Shown here: positions 17,114 to 25,975 of the stretch, piece by piece | Layout of the letters: every line of letters begins with the position of its first letter | How positions within the stretch are numbered: the first letter of the stretch is position 1 | Source: Palsa-506 sp963836355 | GTDB lineage: Bacteria; Actinomycetota; Actinomycetes; Streptosporangiales; Streptosporangiaceae | DNA: 64,000 nucleotides | Direction: 5' to 3' | Assembly: GCA_963836355.1 (NCBI GenBank) | Contig: CAWIJO010000007.1 | Span: forward strand, 434,001 to 498,000 | Notes under the pieces: model-generated | Database searches by the model: none | What the model saw: only the letters and a program-made list of their open reading frames with translations | What the model was told of the DNA's origin: nothing | Program-made: the position numbers and the translations under genes

Positions 17114-17970
17114 GGCGCTGAGCTGCCGCGCAGCCAGCGGTCGCGAAGGGCGACCAGCACCACTACCGAAACGAACAGCAGCACCAGGCTGAGCGCGATC
17201 GCCGCGTCGGGGTCAGTCTCGAGCGCGTAGTACACCGCGATGGGCATGGTCTCGGTGCGGCCGGGAAAGCTGCCGGCGAAGGTAATCGTGGCCCCGAACT
17301 CGCCCAGGGCCCGCGCCCAGCACAGCACAGCGCCTGCCCCCAGGGACGGAGCGATCATCGGCACTGTGACCCGCCGGAACATGGTCAGCCGGGTCGCGCC
17401 CAAGGTGGCCGCCGCTTCCTCGAAGCCCTGATCCGCCGAGCGGAGCGCCCCCTCGACGGTGATCACCAGGAACGGCATCGCGACGAAGGCCTCGGCCATC
17501 ACCACGGCGATTGGCGAGAACGGGATCGTCAGCCCGAACCAGGAGTTCAGGTACCTGCCGAGGAATCCGGTGCGCCCGAACGCCAGCAGCAGCGCCACCC
17601 CGCCGACCACCGGCGGAAGTACCAGCGGCAGGGTCACAAGCGCACGCAGCAGCCGCTGCCCGGGGAAGCTGCCACGGGCCAGCGTCCACGCCAGCGGCAC
17701 CCCGATGACCAGGGAGATCACCGTCGCCGCCGACGCGGTCCACAGCGAGAGAACGAGGGCCTGGGTCGCGTCCGACCCGCCCAGAGCCGCTCCGAGGTGG
17801 CCCCATGGCGCGCGGATAATCAGCCCGGCCAGCGGAAGCACCAGGAACCCCACGGCGACCAGCGCCGGCGCCAGCAAGGCCGGCGGCACCGACCTCGAGG
17901 CACCCCCCCGGGCAGCGCGCCGGGCCCGTTCGCTGGCCGTCAAGCGTGACGGCCCGGCGCTGGTGGTCAC
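17110..17970 (-). CDS. modB: Molybdate ABC transporter permease ModB
   Basis: A 286-residue permease with about six membrane helices and the binding-protein-dependent EAA loop (DQGFEEAAATLGATRLTMF, about residues 183-201) that docks on ModC. The GTG start at 17970 lies 21 bp downstream of the modA stop. A basic N-terminal stretch of about 25 residues precedes the first helix. Standard length for ModB. Confidence 0.95.
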   Translation of the reverse strand: MTTSAGPSRLTASERARRAARGGASRSVPPALLAPALVAVGFLVLPLAGLIIRAPWGHLGAALGGSDATQALVLSLWTASAATVISLVIGVPLAWTLARGSFPGQRLLRALVTLPLVLPPVVGGVALLLAFGRTGFLGRYLNSWFGLTIPFSPIAVVMAEAFVAMPFLVITVEGALRSADQGFEEAAATLGATRLTMFRRVTVPMIAPSLGAGAVLCWARALGEFGATITFAGSFPGRTETMPIAVYYALETDPDAAIALSLVLLFVSVVVLVALRDRWLRGSSAP

Positions 17971-17991
17971 GACGGCTGCCCGGATCTACGA

Positions 17992-18780
17992 TCAGGGCTT
18001 CTCGAACCCGGCGGCGGCGAGCACCTGCTGGCCCGCGGGCGACAGCACGTAGGCGACGAAAGCCTGCGCGATGCTCTGGTGGCTGCTCTTGCTGATGGTG
18101 GCGATCGGGTTGAGCGTCGAGGCGTTATCAGCAGCTGGGATCTGCACGCCCTTGACCTTGCTGCCGGCCGCCTGCACGTCGGTCACGTACACCATGCCCG
18201 CGTCGACCTCACCGAGCTCGACCTGCGTCAGCACGGACTTCACGTCCGGCTGCAGCGTGACCGGCTTGACCTTGATGCCGGCGTTCTTGAATACCTCCGC
18301 CGCGACGACCCCGCACGGCACCTGCGGCTGGCACAACGCGACCTTGACCGATGACTTCGCCAGGTTGTCAACGGACTTGACGTGCGCCGGATTAGCCGGA
18401 GGCACGGCAACCTCCATGATGTTCTTCGCGAAATTCCGCGGATTGGACGCATCCCCGGCCGAGACCACCTGCTGCATGTTCGCCGGAGCCGCCGAGGCGA
18501 ATACGTCGGCCGGCGCGCCACTGGTGATCTGCATGGCCAAGCCGGAACTCGGCCCGAAGCTGAACTTCACCTTATCCCCCGGATGTGCAGCATCGAACTG
18601 ACCTCCGAGCTGAGTGAAAGAGCCCGTCAGCGATGCCGCGGCAAACACCGTAATCGACCCCGGCGAGGGCGCAGGGCCCCTCCCGGCGGCCGGCCCGGGT
18701 GAGCTTCCTGAACTACTGCCCGAGCAGCCAGCCAGCACGCAGGCGACGAGCCCGGCGGCGAGAGCAGCCAACCGACGCAA
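17992..18780 (-). CDS. modA: Molybdate-binding lipoprotein ModA
   Basis: A 262-residue periplasmic-type binding protein with a lipoprotein signal (VACVLAGCSGSS). Ligand-binding segments include SITVFAAASLTGSFTQLG, FSFGPSSGLAMQI and GEVDAGMVYVTDVQA. The TTG start at 18780 is supported by GGAG 6 nt upstream; no ATG or GTG fits the signal peptide as well. It is the second gene of a likely regulator-modA-modB-modC operon (38 bp after the regulator). Confidence 0.95.
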   Translation of the reverse strand: MRRLAALAAGLVACVLAGCSGSSSGSSPGPAAGRGPAPSPGSITVFAAASLTGSFTQLGGQFDAAHPGDKVKFSFGPSSGLAMQITSGAPADVFASAAPANMQQVVSAGDASNPRNFAKNIMEVAVPPANPAHVKSVDNLAKSSVKVALCQPQVPCGVVAAEVFKNAGIKVKPVTLQPDVKSVLTQVELGEVDAGMVYVTDVQAAGSKVKGVQIPAADNASTLNPIATISKSSHQSIAQAFVAYVLSPAGQQVLAAAGFEKP

Positions 18781-18818
18781 GGTGAACTCCTATGGGTCAG
18801 ATCTCGTCAGCTGCAAGA

Positions 18819-19229
18819 TCAGTGGATCGTGGGGATCTCGATGAAGACGTTGGTTGCCTTGACGGCTGCAACCGCGAGCATCCCGGGTTCAAGGCCGAGT
18901 TCGTCGGCGCCCTCCCGGCTTAGCAGCGACACGAACCGGTGCGGCCCTGCCTGGATCTCCACCTGCGCCATCACGACATCGCGAACCACGCGGCTGACCA
19001 GGCCACTGAAACGGTTTCGTACCGAATGGGCAACTACCGCCCTGGCCTCCCCGTGATCACCCGATTCGGCCAGCTGCTGCGCAAGCCGGGCGAGCGCAAC
19101 CCCGTCAACGGCCAGCCGCCCGGAGGAGTCGCTGGCCGCTTCTATCCGGCCACCTTCGGCCCAGCGGCGCAGGGTGTCGCCGCTGACTCCAAGGAGGTCG
19201 GCAGCTTCCTTGATCCGGAACGTCGGCAT
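18819..19229 (-). CDS. HTH-TOBE molybdate-responsive regulator (ModE-like)
   Basis: A 136-residue protein. Residues 1-50 form an excisionase/MerR-like DNA-binding motif (FRIKEAADLLGVSGDTLRRWAEGG); residues 65-136 form one TOBE/molbindin domain (NRFSGLVSRVVRDVVMAQVEIQAGPH...GLEPGMLAVAAVKATNVFIEI). TOBE domains bind molybdate or tungstate. It is the first gene before modA and probably controls the operon in response to molybdate, as ModE does, but it has a different HTH type and only one TOBE domain, so it must dimerise to bind the ligand. Confidence 0.9.
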   Translation of the reverse strand: MPTFRIKEAADLLGVSGDTLRRWAEGGRIEAASDSSGRLAVDGVALARLAQQLAESGDHGEARAVVAHSVRNRFSGLVSRVVRDVVMAQVEIQAGPHRFVSLLSREGADELGLEPGMLAVAAVKATNVFIEIPTIH

Positions 19230-19654
19230 TACGTGACTCTAACGCAGATACAGCTGAAAAGCAGACTGAGCAGCCGTACCTGCGCAATCTAAATCTCGGA
19301 ACGGGTGCATTTACAGCTCTTGGGTCAATCTCAGCCAGCAGTCAAGTGGCCCTCGGCGCAGCGGAAAACGGCGGGTGCGGGCTGGCGGGCGCAAGCTAGC
19401 TGGCGGCCGAGACGGTCGAAACGCTGAGGCAGCGCTCAGCGGGCCGTCAGCTCTCGCTCAGCAAGCCGAGGTTCGCTGGGAGCGGCATCGTGGTGCGGTG
19501 CGCGCCATAACATGGAGCCTGGCAGCGTACTTAGGTGGCAGTTCGCATTCCGGCGCCGCGCCGCGGCGTAGTCCGGGTGCCGCGGCGCGAACGAGACGGC
19601 AATGCCCTACGTTGTCAACCCAGGAGAATCCTTAACCGGTAAGGCAGGACGAGA
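19230..19654. other. Gene-free interval with two divergent promoters expected
   Basis: No convincing coding sequence is seen between the mod regulator and the DUF929 gene, which are divergent. One short open frame (19375-19635) has an Arg/Ala/Ser composition typical of chance frames. The promoters for both directions must lie here, but no clear -35/-10 pair stands out. Confidence 0.5.
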
Positions 19655-20539
19655 ATGGGCAAGGCGGAGCGAAACCGGCGGCAGAGCGCCCGCGAGAAAA
19701 TAGCCGCTCAGCAGGCCGCGGCCCGGCGGGCCGAGCGCCGCCGGCAGCTGCTGCTGGCCGGCGGCAGCGTTGTCGTCGTGCTCGCGATCGTGGTGGCCTT
19801 CATCGTGATCAAGACGCTGGGCGGTCCGGCGTCCGCCGGGTCGGGCAAGGCAACATCCTCGGCCAGCCTAGTCAGGCAGGTAACCAACGTTCCGGCTAGC
19901 ACCCTGAAGTCGGTCGGCAAGGGCACCGCCAGCCCGAAGACGATCCTGCCGATCAGCGGCACCGCGCTGACCGCGAACGGCAAGCCCAAGGTGCTCTACA
20001 TGGGGGCGGAGTACTGCCCGTTCTGCGCGACCCAGCGGTGGGCGATGACCGTCGCGCTGAGCAGGTTCGGCACCTTCTCCGGGCTGAAGTTCATCCATTC
20101 CAGCGCGAGCGACACCCCGGCCAGCATTCCCACGCTGACGTTCTACAAGTCCACGTACTCAAGCAAGTACATCTCGTTTACCCCCGTCGAGATGCAGGAT
20201 GTCAACAAGGCCACGCTGCAGGCGCCAACCGCCGAGCAGAATGCCATCCTCACCAAATACGATGGGCCGCCGCAGGTCCCGCAGGCCAGCGCGGGCTCGA
20301 TACCGTTCATCGACTTCGGCAACAAGTTCATGGCGAGCGGGGCCAGTTACAGCTACACGGTGCTGCAGGGCAAGACCTATGCTCAGGTCGCCGCCGCGCT
20401 CAAGGACCCGGCCAGCCCCATAGCGAAGGGCGCCGTCGGCACCGCGAACATGATCACCGCCGCAATCTGCAAGCTCACCGGCAATAAGCCGGCCACTGCC
20501 TGCACGCCGGCGGTGCAGGCCATCGAGGGCAGTTTCTGA
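19655..20539 (+). CDS. DUF929-family membrane-anchored thioredoxin-like protein
   Basis: A 294-residue protein: a basic cytoplasmic start (GKAERNRRQSAREKIAA), one membrane helix at about 32-52, then an exported domain with a CxxC-type motif in MGAEYCPFCATQRWAM (about residues 110-125), where thioredoxin-like folds have their redox pair. DUF929 proteins are known next to VKOR genes. Its stop overlaps the VKOR start by one base (TGATG), so the two are co-translated and probably form an oxidative disulfide-forming system outside the membrane. Confidence 0.9.
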   Translation: MGKAERNRRQSAREKIAAQQAAARRAERRRQLLLAGGSVVVVLAIVVAFIVIKTLGGPASAGSGKATSSASLVRQVTNVPASTLKSVGKGTASPKTILPISGTALTANGKPKVLYMGAEYCPFCATQRWAMTVALSRFGTFSGLKFIHSSASDTPASIPTLTFYKSTYSSKYISFTPVEMQDVNKATLQAPTAEQNAILTKYDGPPQVPQASAGSIPFIDFGNKFMASGASYSYTVLQGKTYAQVAAALKDPASPIAKGAVGTANMITAAICKLTGNKPATACTPAVQAIEGSF

Positions 20540-21261
20540 TGGCCAGCTCCAAGCAAGCCCGGGCCGGCGGCGGCTCGCCTGGCAGGGCTGGCGGGGCTGG
20601 CAGGGCTGGCGGGGCTGGCGGCCCGGCGGCAGCACAGCGGGGCCGGCAGGCCGGGAAGGGCGCCGGAAGCCGCCCGGCGACGGCCGGCGCCGGCGCCGCA
20701 GCACGCGGCGGTAAGGCAGCGCAGCGGGGCAGCGCGGGACGCCAGCGGCAGCCGGCCGACGCCGCGCCGGCCGCCGAGATCAAGGCAAAGCCGGCCAGCG
20801 GCGGCGGCCCGCGCTGGCTCCCGCTCACCACGTTCATCCTGTCGCTGGCTGGCCTCGGCCTGTCGGTCTACCTGACGATCACGCACTACACGGACACGGC
20901 ACTGGCCGGCTGTCCGGTGAATGCGACGATCAATTGCACGAAGGTGACCACAAGCCCCGAGTCGTTCGTTCTCGGGATCCCGGTGGCCGTACTCGGCCTT
21001 GCCTTCTACGTGTTCATGGTCGCGGTCAATTCTCCCTGGGCCTGGCGAGCCAATCGCCCGGAGATCCGGTGGTCCCGGCTGGCCGGGGTGGTCACCGGTA
21101 TCGTGTTCGTGCTGTACCTCGTCTACGCCGAGTTGTTCAAGATCGACGCGATCTGCGAGTACTGCACCGGCGTTCACATCATCACGTTCATCCTGTTCGG
21201 CCTGGTCATGTACAACGTCGCCACCTGGACAGCGCCAGCTCGGAAGGCCGCCAGCCGCTGA
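20539..21261 (+). CDS. Vitamin K epoxide reductase (VKOR) family protein, DsbB-like role
   Basis: A 240-residue protein. The first 80 residues are low-complexity (Gly/Ala/Arg, with GGAGRAGGAG repeats); four membrane helices follow. Redox cysteines are present as the loop pair in LAGCPVNATINCTKV and the quinone-facing CxxC in AICEYCTGVH. VKOR homologues re-oxidise a thiol-disulfide partner using quinone, replacing DsbB in actinobacteria. The partner is most likely the DUF929 protein encoded immediately upstream. Confidence 0.93.
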   Translation: MASSKQARAGGGSPGRAGGAGRAGGAGGPAAAQRGRQAGKGAGSRPATAGAGAAARGGKAAQRGSAGRQRQPADAAPAAEIKAKPASGGGPRWLPLTTFILSLAGLGLSVYLTITHYTDTALAGCPVNATINCTKVTTSPESFVLGIPVAVLGLAFYVFMVAVNSPWAWRANRPEIRWSRLAGVVTGIVFVLYLVYAELFKIDAICEYCTGVHIITFILFGLVMYNVATWTAPARKAASR

Positions 21262-21411
21262 TCCCGGGCGCCCGACCGCAAACCCGGCGCCGTTAGGCGG
21301 GCCGTTCAGCCGTGCCGAAGAGCACGTCCGCCTGCAGCGCCGTGACGCTGCGCGGCCGGAGCTGGCCGGGCAGGCGTGCTGCCCGGCTTACCGGCCGGCC
21401 CAGATCATGGC

Positions 21412-21858
21412 TCAGAACGACAGCATTCCGCTGACCAGGGCCCGCCAGGTGAGCGGGCCGACGATCCCGTCGACGGCGATCCCGAGCGCCTGCTGGAAGC
21501 CGCGCACCGCGGCGTTGGTCTTGGGACCGAAGATCCCATCCACCTGCAGGCCCTTACTCGGGTCTCCGGACAGGTTGCGGAACTGGAACTCCTCCTGCAC
21601 CCCGCGCACGGCATCGCCGGTGCTGCCCTCGGAAACCTGCACGATCAGGGCCGTCCAGGTCTTCGGGCCGACGATGCCGTCGACGGCCAGGTGCTTGCCC
21701 TGCTGGAAGGCCCGCACGGCCGCGTCCGTGGCCGGCCCGAAGATCCCGTCCACGGAGACCGGGTAGCCACGCGCGCCGAGCAGGTACTGCAGAGTCTTGA
21801 CCGGATGATCCTGACTGCCCTGCTGTACCTGCGGCCATGGCTGGATCGGATCACTCAT
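21412..21858 (-). CDS. Two-domain peptidoglycan-binding protein (PG_binding_1 repeats)
   Basis: A 148-residue protein made almost entirely of two peptidoglycan-binding repeats: LQYLLGARGYPVSVDGIFGP...VDGIVGPKTWTAL (about residues 22-70) and a second ending VDGIVGPLTWRALV (about 95-145). No catalytic domain and no signal peptide are present, so export, if any, must be by another route. It is convergent with the VKOR gene and divergent from the large ABC exporter. Such stand-alone two-repeat proteins occur in actinobacteria with unknown roles. Confidence 0.88.
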   Translation of the reverse strand: MSDPIQPWPQVQQGSQDHPVKTLQYLLGARGYPVSVDGIFGPATDAAVRAFQQGKHLAVDGIVGPKTWTALIVQVSEGSTGDAVRGVQEEFQFRNLSGDPSKGLQVDGIFGPKTNAAVRGFQQALGIAVDGIVGPLTWRALVSGMLSF

Positions 21859-22034
21859 CGCGCTCTCCTCGTCAGCTCGGTGCCCCGCCCGGCGGCGAGT
21901 CCTTTCTGGTCAAGAGTGCCCACGGGTGTCCGCTGATACGCACGATCCGGTGCGGCTCGCCTTTACCGGCCGGGAATCAGCGCGCCCGGAATTTGTTGAG
22001 ACCAACGAACTATCGACGGGAGCGAGGAGCACGG

Positions 22035-25000
22035 TTGAGCGACCGGCAGCCGGAATCAGGGTCAGTGTCCATCTCGCGTTCGGTGCAGCAGAGTTGGCTG
22101 CGGCGGCTGGCGGGCTACTGCTGGCGGCATCGCCGGGCGGTTCTGCTCGCGCTGACGGGCTCGCTGGTGGCGACCCTGGTGACCGCCGCCATTCCATTGA
22201 TCCTCGGCCGCATCGTCGACAACGCGATCCTCACCCATCAACAGCCGATCTGGCTCGGCGCGACCGTGCTCATCGTGGCCGGGCTGCTCAACTTCGGCGG
22301 CGTGTACACCCGCCGTTTCCAGGGCGGCCGGGTCGCGCTCGACGTCCAGCACGATATGCGCACCGAGATGTTCACCTCGCTGTCCGGCCTGGACGGCGCC
22401 CGCCAGGACCAGCTGAACACCGGCCAGGTCGTCAGCCGGGCCATCTCCGACCTGAACATGGTCCAGGGCCTGCTCGGCATGGTGCCGATGCTGCTCGGCA
22501 GCGCCGTGCTCTTCGTGCTCTCTATCGTGATCATGGCGATCCTGTCGCCGCTGCTCACCCTGGTCGCCCTCGCCGTCGCCCCGGCATTGTGGTGCATCGC
22601 CATGGCGTCCCGCCGCCGGCTCTTCCCGGCCAGCTGGGACGCGCAGCAGCAGGCGGCCAGCGTGGCGGGCGTGGTCGACGGCGCGGTGACCGGCGTGCGC
22701 GTGGTCAAGGGATTCGGCCAGGAAGAACAGGAGGTTGACCGGCTGGCGGATGCCAGTACCTCGCTGTATGCCTCCCGGGTGCGCGCCGTCCGGCTGATGG
22801 CCAAGTACAACCCGGCGCTGCAGGCCGTCCCGCTGTTCGGCCAGGTCGGCGTGCTCGCGCTTGGCGGCTGGCTGGCGATCCGCGGCTCGATCCCGCTGGG
22901 CACGTTCCTCGCGTTCTCGCTGTATGTCGCGCAGATGGTCGGCCCGGTCCGGGCACTGACCAGCCTGGTCACGATCGGCCAGGAGGCCAGGGCGAGCGTT
23001 ATCCGGATCTTCGAGGTAATCGACGCACGGCCGGTGATTGACGAGCGGCCCGCCGCGGCGGTGCTGCCACCCGGCAGCACAGACATCGAGCTTGACGACG
23101 TCCGCTTCGGTTACCTGTCGTCGGAGCCGGTGCTGCGCGGCCTGTCGCTCCGGGTCCGGCCGGGCGAGACACTCGCCCTCGTCGGCACCTCGGGATCCGG
23201 CAAGTCCACGATCTCGCTGCTACTCCCCCGCTTCTATGACGTCAGCGGCGGCGCGGTCCGGGTCGGCGGCCGCGATGTCAGGGAGCTGACCCTGGACTCG
23301 CTGCGCGCATCGATCGGGCTGGTGATGGAGGACAGCTTCCTGTTCTCCGACACGGTCCTGGCTAACATCGCGTATGGCCGGCCCGATGCCAGCAGGGAGC
23401 AGGTGATCGCGGCGGCGCGGGCGGCGGAAGCCCACGAGTTCATCTCCGCCCTGCCGGACGGCTATGACACGGTGATCGGGGAGCAGGGCCTGACGCTGTC
23501 CGGCGGCCAGCGCCAGCGCGTCTCACTCGCCCGGGCGCTGATTACCGACCCGGCCATCCTGGTGCTCGACGACGCAACCTCGGCGATCGACGCGGGCATC
23601 GAGGCGCAGATCCACGCCACCCTGCGGCGGGTGATGACCGGGCGCACCACGCTGCTCATCGCGCACCGCCGCTCGACCCTGCAGCTGGCGGACCGGATCG
23701 CAGTGCTGGGCGAGGGCCAGCTCGTCGATATCGGCACGCATGAGGAACTGACCCAGCGCTGTGCCATGTACCGGCTGCTGCTGACCGGGCCAGGCGACAG
23801 TGCCGAAGGCTCCGGCGCGCGCGGCGACGGCGCGGCTGCCCGGGCGCAGGCCGCGAGCGGTGCGATCACTGCCCCGCTCTGGGGTAACGGCATGACCGCG
23901 CCCCGGGCCAGGGGCAGCCGTCCTGCCGTGGCGGGCACCGGCCACGCGGGCACCGGCCACGCGGGCACCGGCCACGCGGGCAGCATGCTGGCCGGCGTAC
24001 CGGCGAGCCCCGCGCTGCTGGCCAGGGTCGACGCGCTGCCGTCGGCTGACGACCTGCCTGCGGTGGACGAGACACAGTCTCGCGGCGCTGACGCGCATTT
24101 CACCCTGAGCAGGCTGCTCAGGCCGGTCGCGCTCGCCCTGTTCATCGGCCTGGCGCTGGACGCGCTCGACGCGATCGCCGGCGTGGCCATGCCCGCGCTT
24201 GTCCGCGGCGGCGTGGACAGCGGCGTGCTGGCGAGGGAGTTCCGCCCGATCATCGTGGTCGCGCTGATCGGGTTCGCGATCGTCCTCGGCGACTGGGTAA
24301 TCAACGTGATCCAGACGGTCGTCGTCGGCCGCAACGGCGAGCGGCTGCTCTATACCCTGCGCGTTAAGATCTTCGCCCACCTGCAGCGGCTCGGCCTCGA
24401 CTTCTACGAGCGAGAGCTGTCCGGCCGGATCATGACCAGGATGACGACGGACGTGGACGCGCTGTCCACGTTCCTGCAGACCGGGCTGATCACCATGGTC
24501 AACTCCGGCCTGACTTTCGCCGGCGTGCTGATCGCGCTGCTGTTCATCAACGTCAGGCTTGGCCTGACGCTATTCGCGATCATCCCGGTGCTGCTGGCGG
24601 CGACGCTGGTATTCCGGGCGAAGTCCGCGAGGGCGTACGGCGAGGCCAGGGAACGGGTCGGCATCGTCAACGCCGACCTGCAGGAGAACGTGGCCGGGCT
24701 GCGGGTGGCGCAGGCCTACCGGCGGGAGAGCCGCAACCGGGCCAGGTTCGCCGGCCTGAGCAACTCCTACCGTGAGTCCCGGCTGCGGGCGCAGCGGTAC
24801 ATCGCGCTGTATTTCCCGTTCGTCCAGCTGTTGTCGACCGTCGCCGGGGCGCTGGTCCTGTTCGTGGCCGCGGGCGAGGTGCACAGCGGCGCCCTGACCG
24901 CAGGCGGGCTCATCGCCTACCTGCTCTACATTGACCTGCTCTTTGCTCCCATCCAGCAGCTGTCCCAGGTCTTCGACGGCTACCAGCAAGCCGCGGTCGG

Positions 25001-25826
25001 CCTACGGCGGATCAAGGACCTGCTGCGCACGCCGACCTCGACCCCGGCGGCGGCGCGGCCGCGGCCGGCTGGCCGGGCCCGCGGCCTGATCGAGTTCCGG
25101 GACGTGCACTTTAGTTACGCAGGCCAGCCGGAAGAGGCACTGTCCGGGGTGAACCTCGTGGTGGCGCCAGGCGAGACCGTGGCGCTGGTCGGCCAGACCG
25201 GCGCGGGCAAATCGACCATGGTGAAGCTGGTCGCCCGCTTCTACGATGTCACCGCAGGCAGCCTGCTGGTCGACGGCGTGGACGTGCGCGAGCTAGACCT
25301 GGCCAGCTACCGGCGCGGCCTCGGCGTGGTCCCGCAGGAGCCATACCTGTTCGCCGGCACCGTCCGTGACGCGATCGCGTATGGCCGGCCCGATGCGTCG
25401 GACACCGAGGTCGAGGCCGCGGCCAGAGCCGTCGGCGCACTCGCGATGATCGGGCGGCTGCCCGGCGGGTTCCGGCACGAGGTGGCCGAGCGCGGCCGCA
25501 ACCTGTCGTCCGGGCAGCGGCAGCTGCTCGCCCTGGCCCGGGCTTACCTGGTAGACCCGGGCATCCTGCTGCTGGACGAGGCCACCGCCGCACTCGACCT
25601 GGCGACCGAGGCCGCGGTGACCAGCGCGACCGAGAAGCTCACCGCGCAGCGCACCACGCTGGTAGTCGCGCACCGGCTCACCACGGCCGCGCGAGCGGAC
25701 CGGATCGTGGTGATGGAACTCGGCCGGATCGCCGAGACCGGCACCCACGATCAGCTGCTCCAGGCAGGCGGCGTCTACGCGGCCCTGTGGTCAGCCTTCA
25801 TCGGCGACGCCGAGCTAGTCGCCTGA
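22035..25826 (+). CDS. Fused ABC exporter (TMD-NBD-TMD-NBD), multidrug/lipid type
   Basis: A 1263-residue single chain carrying two half-exporters. TMD1 spans about residues 20-310 and NBD1 about 350-590 (Walker A GTSGSGKS near 384; signature LSGGQRQRV near 488; Walker B LVLDDATSAID). A 100-residue linker contains TGHAGTGHAGTGHAG. TMD2 (about 690-980) and NBD2 (Walker A GQTGAGKS near 1053; signature LSSGQRQLL; LLLDEATAALD) follow. NBD1 has Asp where the catalytic Glu belongs; NBD2 is canonical, so this is an asymmetric exporter like heterodimeric TM287/288, but fused. The TTG at 22035, with GAGGAG upstream, was chosen because the longer frame overlaps the divergent gene. Confidence 0.92.
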   Translation: MSDRQPESGSVSISRSVQQSWLRRLAGYCWRHRRAVLLALTGSLVATLVTAAIPLILGRIVDNAILTHQQPIWLGATVLIVAGLLNFGGVYTRRFQGGRVALDVQHDMRTEMFTSLSGLDGARQDQLNTGQVVSRAISDLNMVQGLLGMVPMLLGSAVLFVLSIVIMAILSPLLTLVALAVAPALWCIAMASRRRLFPASWDAQQQAASVAGVVDGAVTGVRVVKGFGQEEQEVDRLADASTSLYASRVRAVRLMAKYNPALQAVPLFGQVGVLALGGWLAIRGSIPLGTFLAFSLYVAQMVGPVRALTSLVTIGQEARASVIRIFEVIDARPVIDERPAAAVLPPGSTDIELDDVRFGYLSSEPVLRGLSLRVRPGETLALVGTSGSGKSTISLLLPRFYDVSGGAVRVGGRDVRELTLDSLRASIGLVMEDSFLFSDTVLANIAYGRPDASREQVIAAARAAEAHEFISALPDGYDTVIGEQGLTLSGGQRQRVSLARALITDPAILVLDDATSAIDAGIEAQIHATLRRVMTGRTTLLIAHRRSTLQLADRIAVLGEGQLVDIGTHEELTQRCAMYRLLLTGPGDSAEGSGARGDGAAARAQAASGAITAPLWGNGMTAPRARGSRPAVAGTGHAGTGHAGTGHAGSMLAGVPASPALLARVDALPSADDLPAVDETQSRGADAHFTLSRLLRPVALALFIGLALDALDAIAGVAMPALVRGGVDSGVLAREFRPIIVVALIGFAIVLGDWVINVIQTVVVGRNGERLLYTLRVKIFAHLQRLGLDFYERELSGRIMTRMTTDVDALSTFLQTGLITMVNSGLTFAGVLIALLFINVRLGLTLFAIIPVLLAATLVFRAKSARAYGEARERVGIVNADLQENVAGLRVAQAYRRESRNRARFAGLSNSYRESRLRAQRYIALYFPFVQLLSTVAGALVLFVAAGEVHSGALTAGGLIAYLLYIDLLFAPIQQLSQVFDGYQQAAVGLRRIKDLLRTPTSTPAAARPRPAGRARGLIEFRDVHFSYAGQPEEALSGVNLVVAPGETVALVGQTGAGKSTMVKLVARFYDVTAGSLLVDGVDVRELDLASYRRGLGVVPQEPYLFAGTVRDAIAYGRPDASDTEVEAAARAVGALAMIGRLPGGFRHEVAERGRNLSSGQRQLLALARAYLVDPGILLLDEATAALDLATEAAVTSATEKLTAQRTTLVVAHRLTTAARADRIVVMELGRIAETGTHDQLLQAGGVYAALWSAFIGDAELVA
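23931..23975 (+). repeat. Three exact 15-bp tandem units in the ABC exporter linker
   Basis: GCGGGCACCGGCCAC repeated three times encodes AGTGH units in the flexible linker between NBD1 and TMD2. The length is a multiple of three, so the frame is preserved. Confidence 0.9.
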
Positions 25827-25875
25827 GCCGTCAGCCTGGTAACTGCGGAACCGGGATTTTACGCATTCCGGGCAG

Positions 25876-25922
25876 CGCCGCCTGGCGCAGCGTCATCCCC
25901 GGTGGCGCTGCGCCAGGCGGCG
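25876..25922. terminator. Bidirectional terminator-like hairpin between convergent genes
   Basis: A perfect 17-bp inverted repeat (25876-25892 with 25906-25922, 13-nt loop) lies in the 149-bp gap between the stops of the ABC exporter (+) and the MFS gene (-). There is no U-run, as is usual in high-GC actinobacteria. Confidence 0.75.
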
Positions 25923-25975
25923 GCCCTGCCAATGCGGCCACTGATCGGATCTTCCCCCGGCCAGCCGGCCGCGGC

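Noticed and set aside
19375..19635. A small gene before the DUF929 protein
   Set aside because: Arg/Ala/Ser-rich chance composition, no ribosome site and no recognisable motif.
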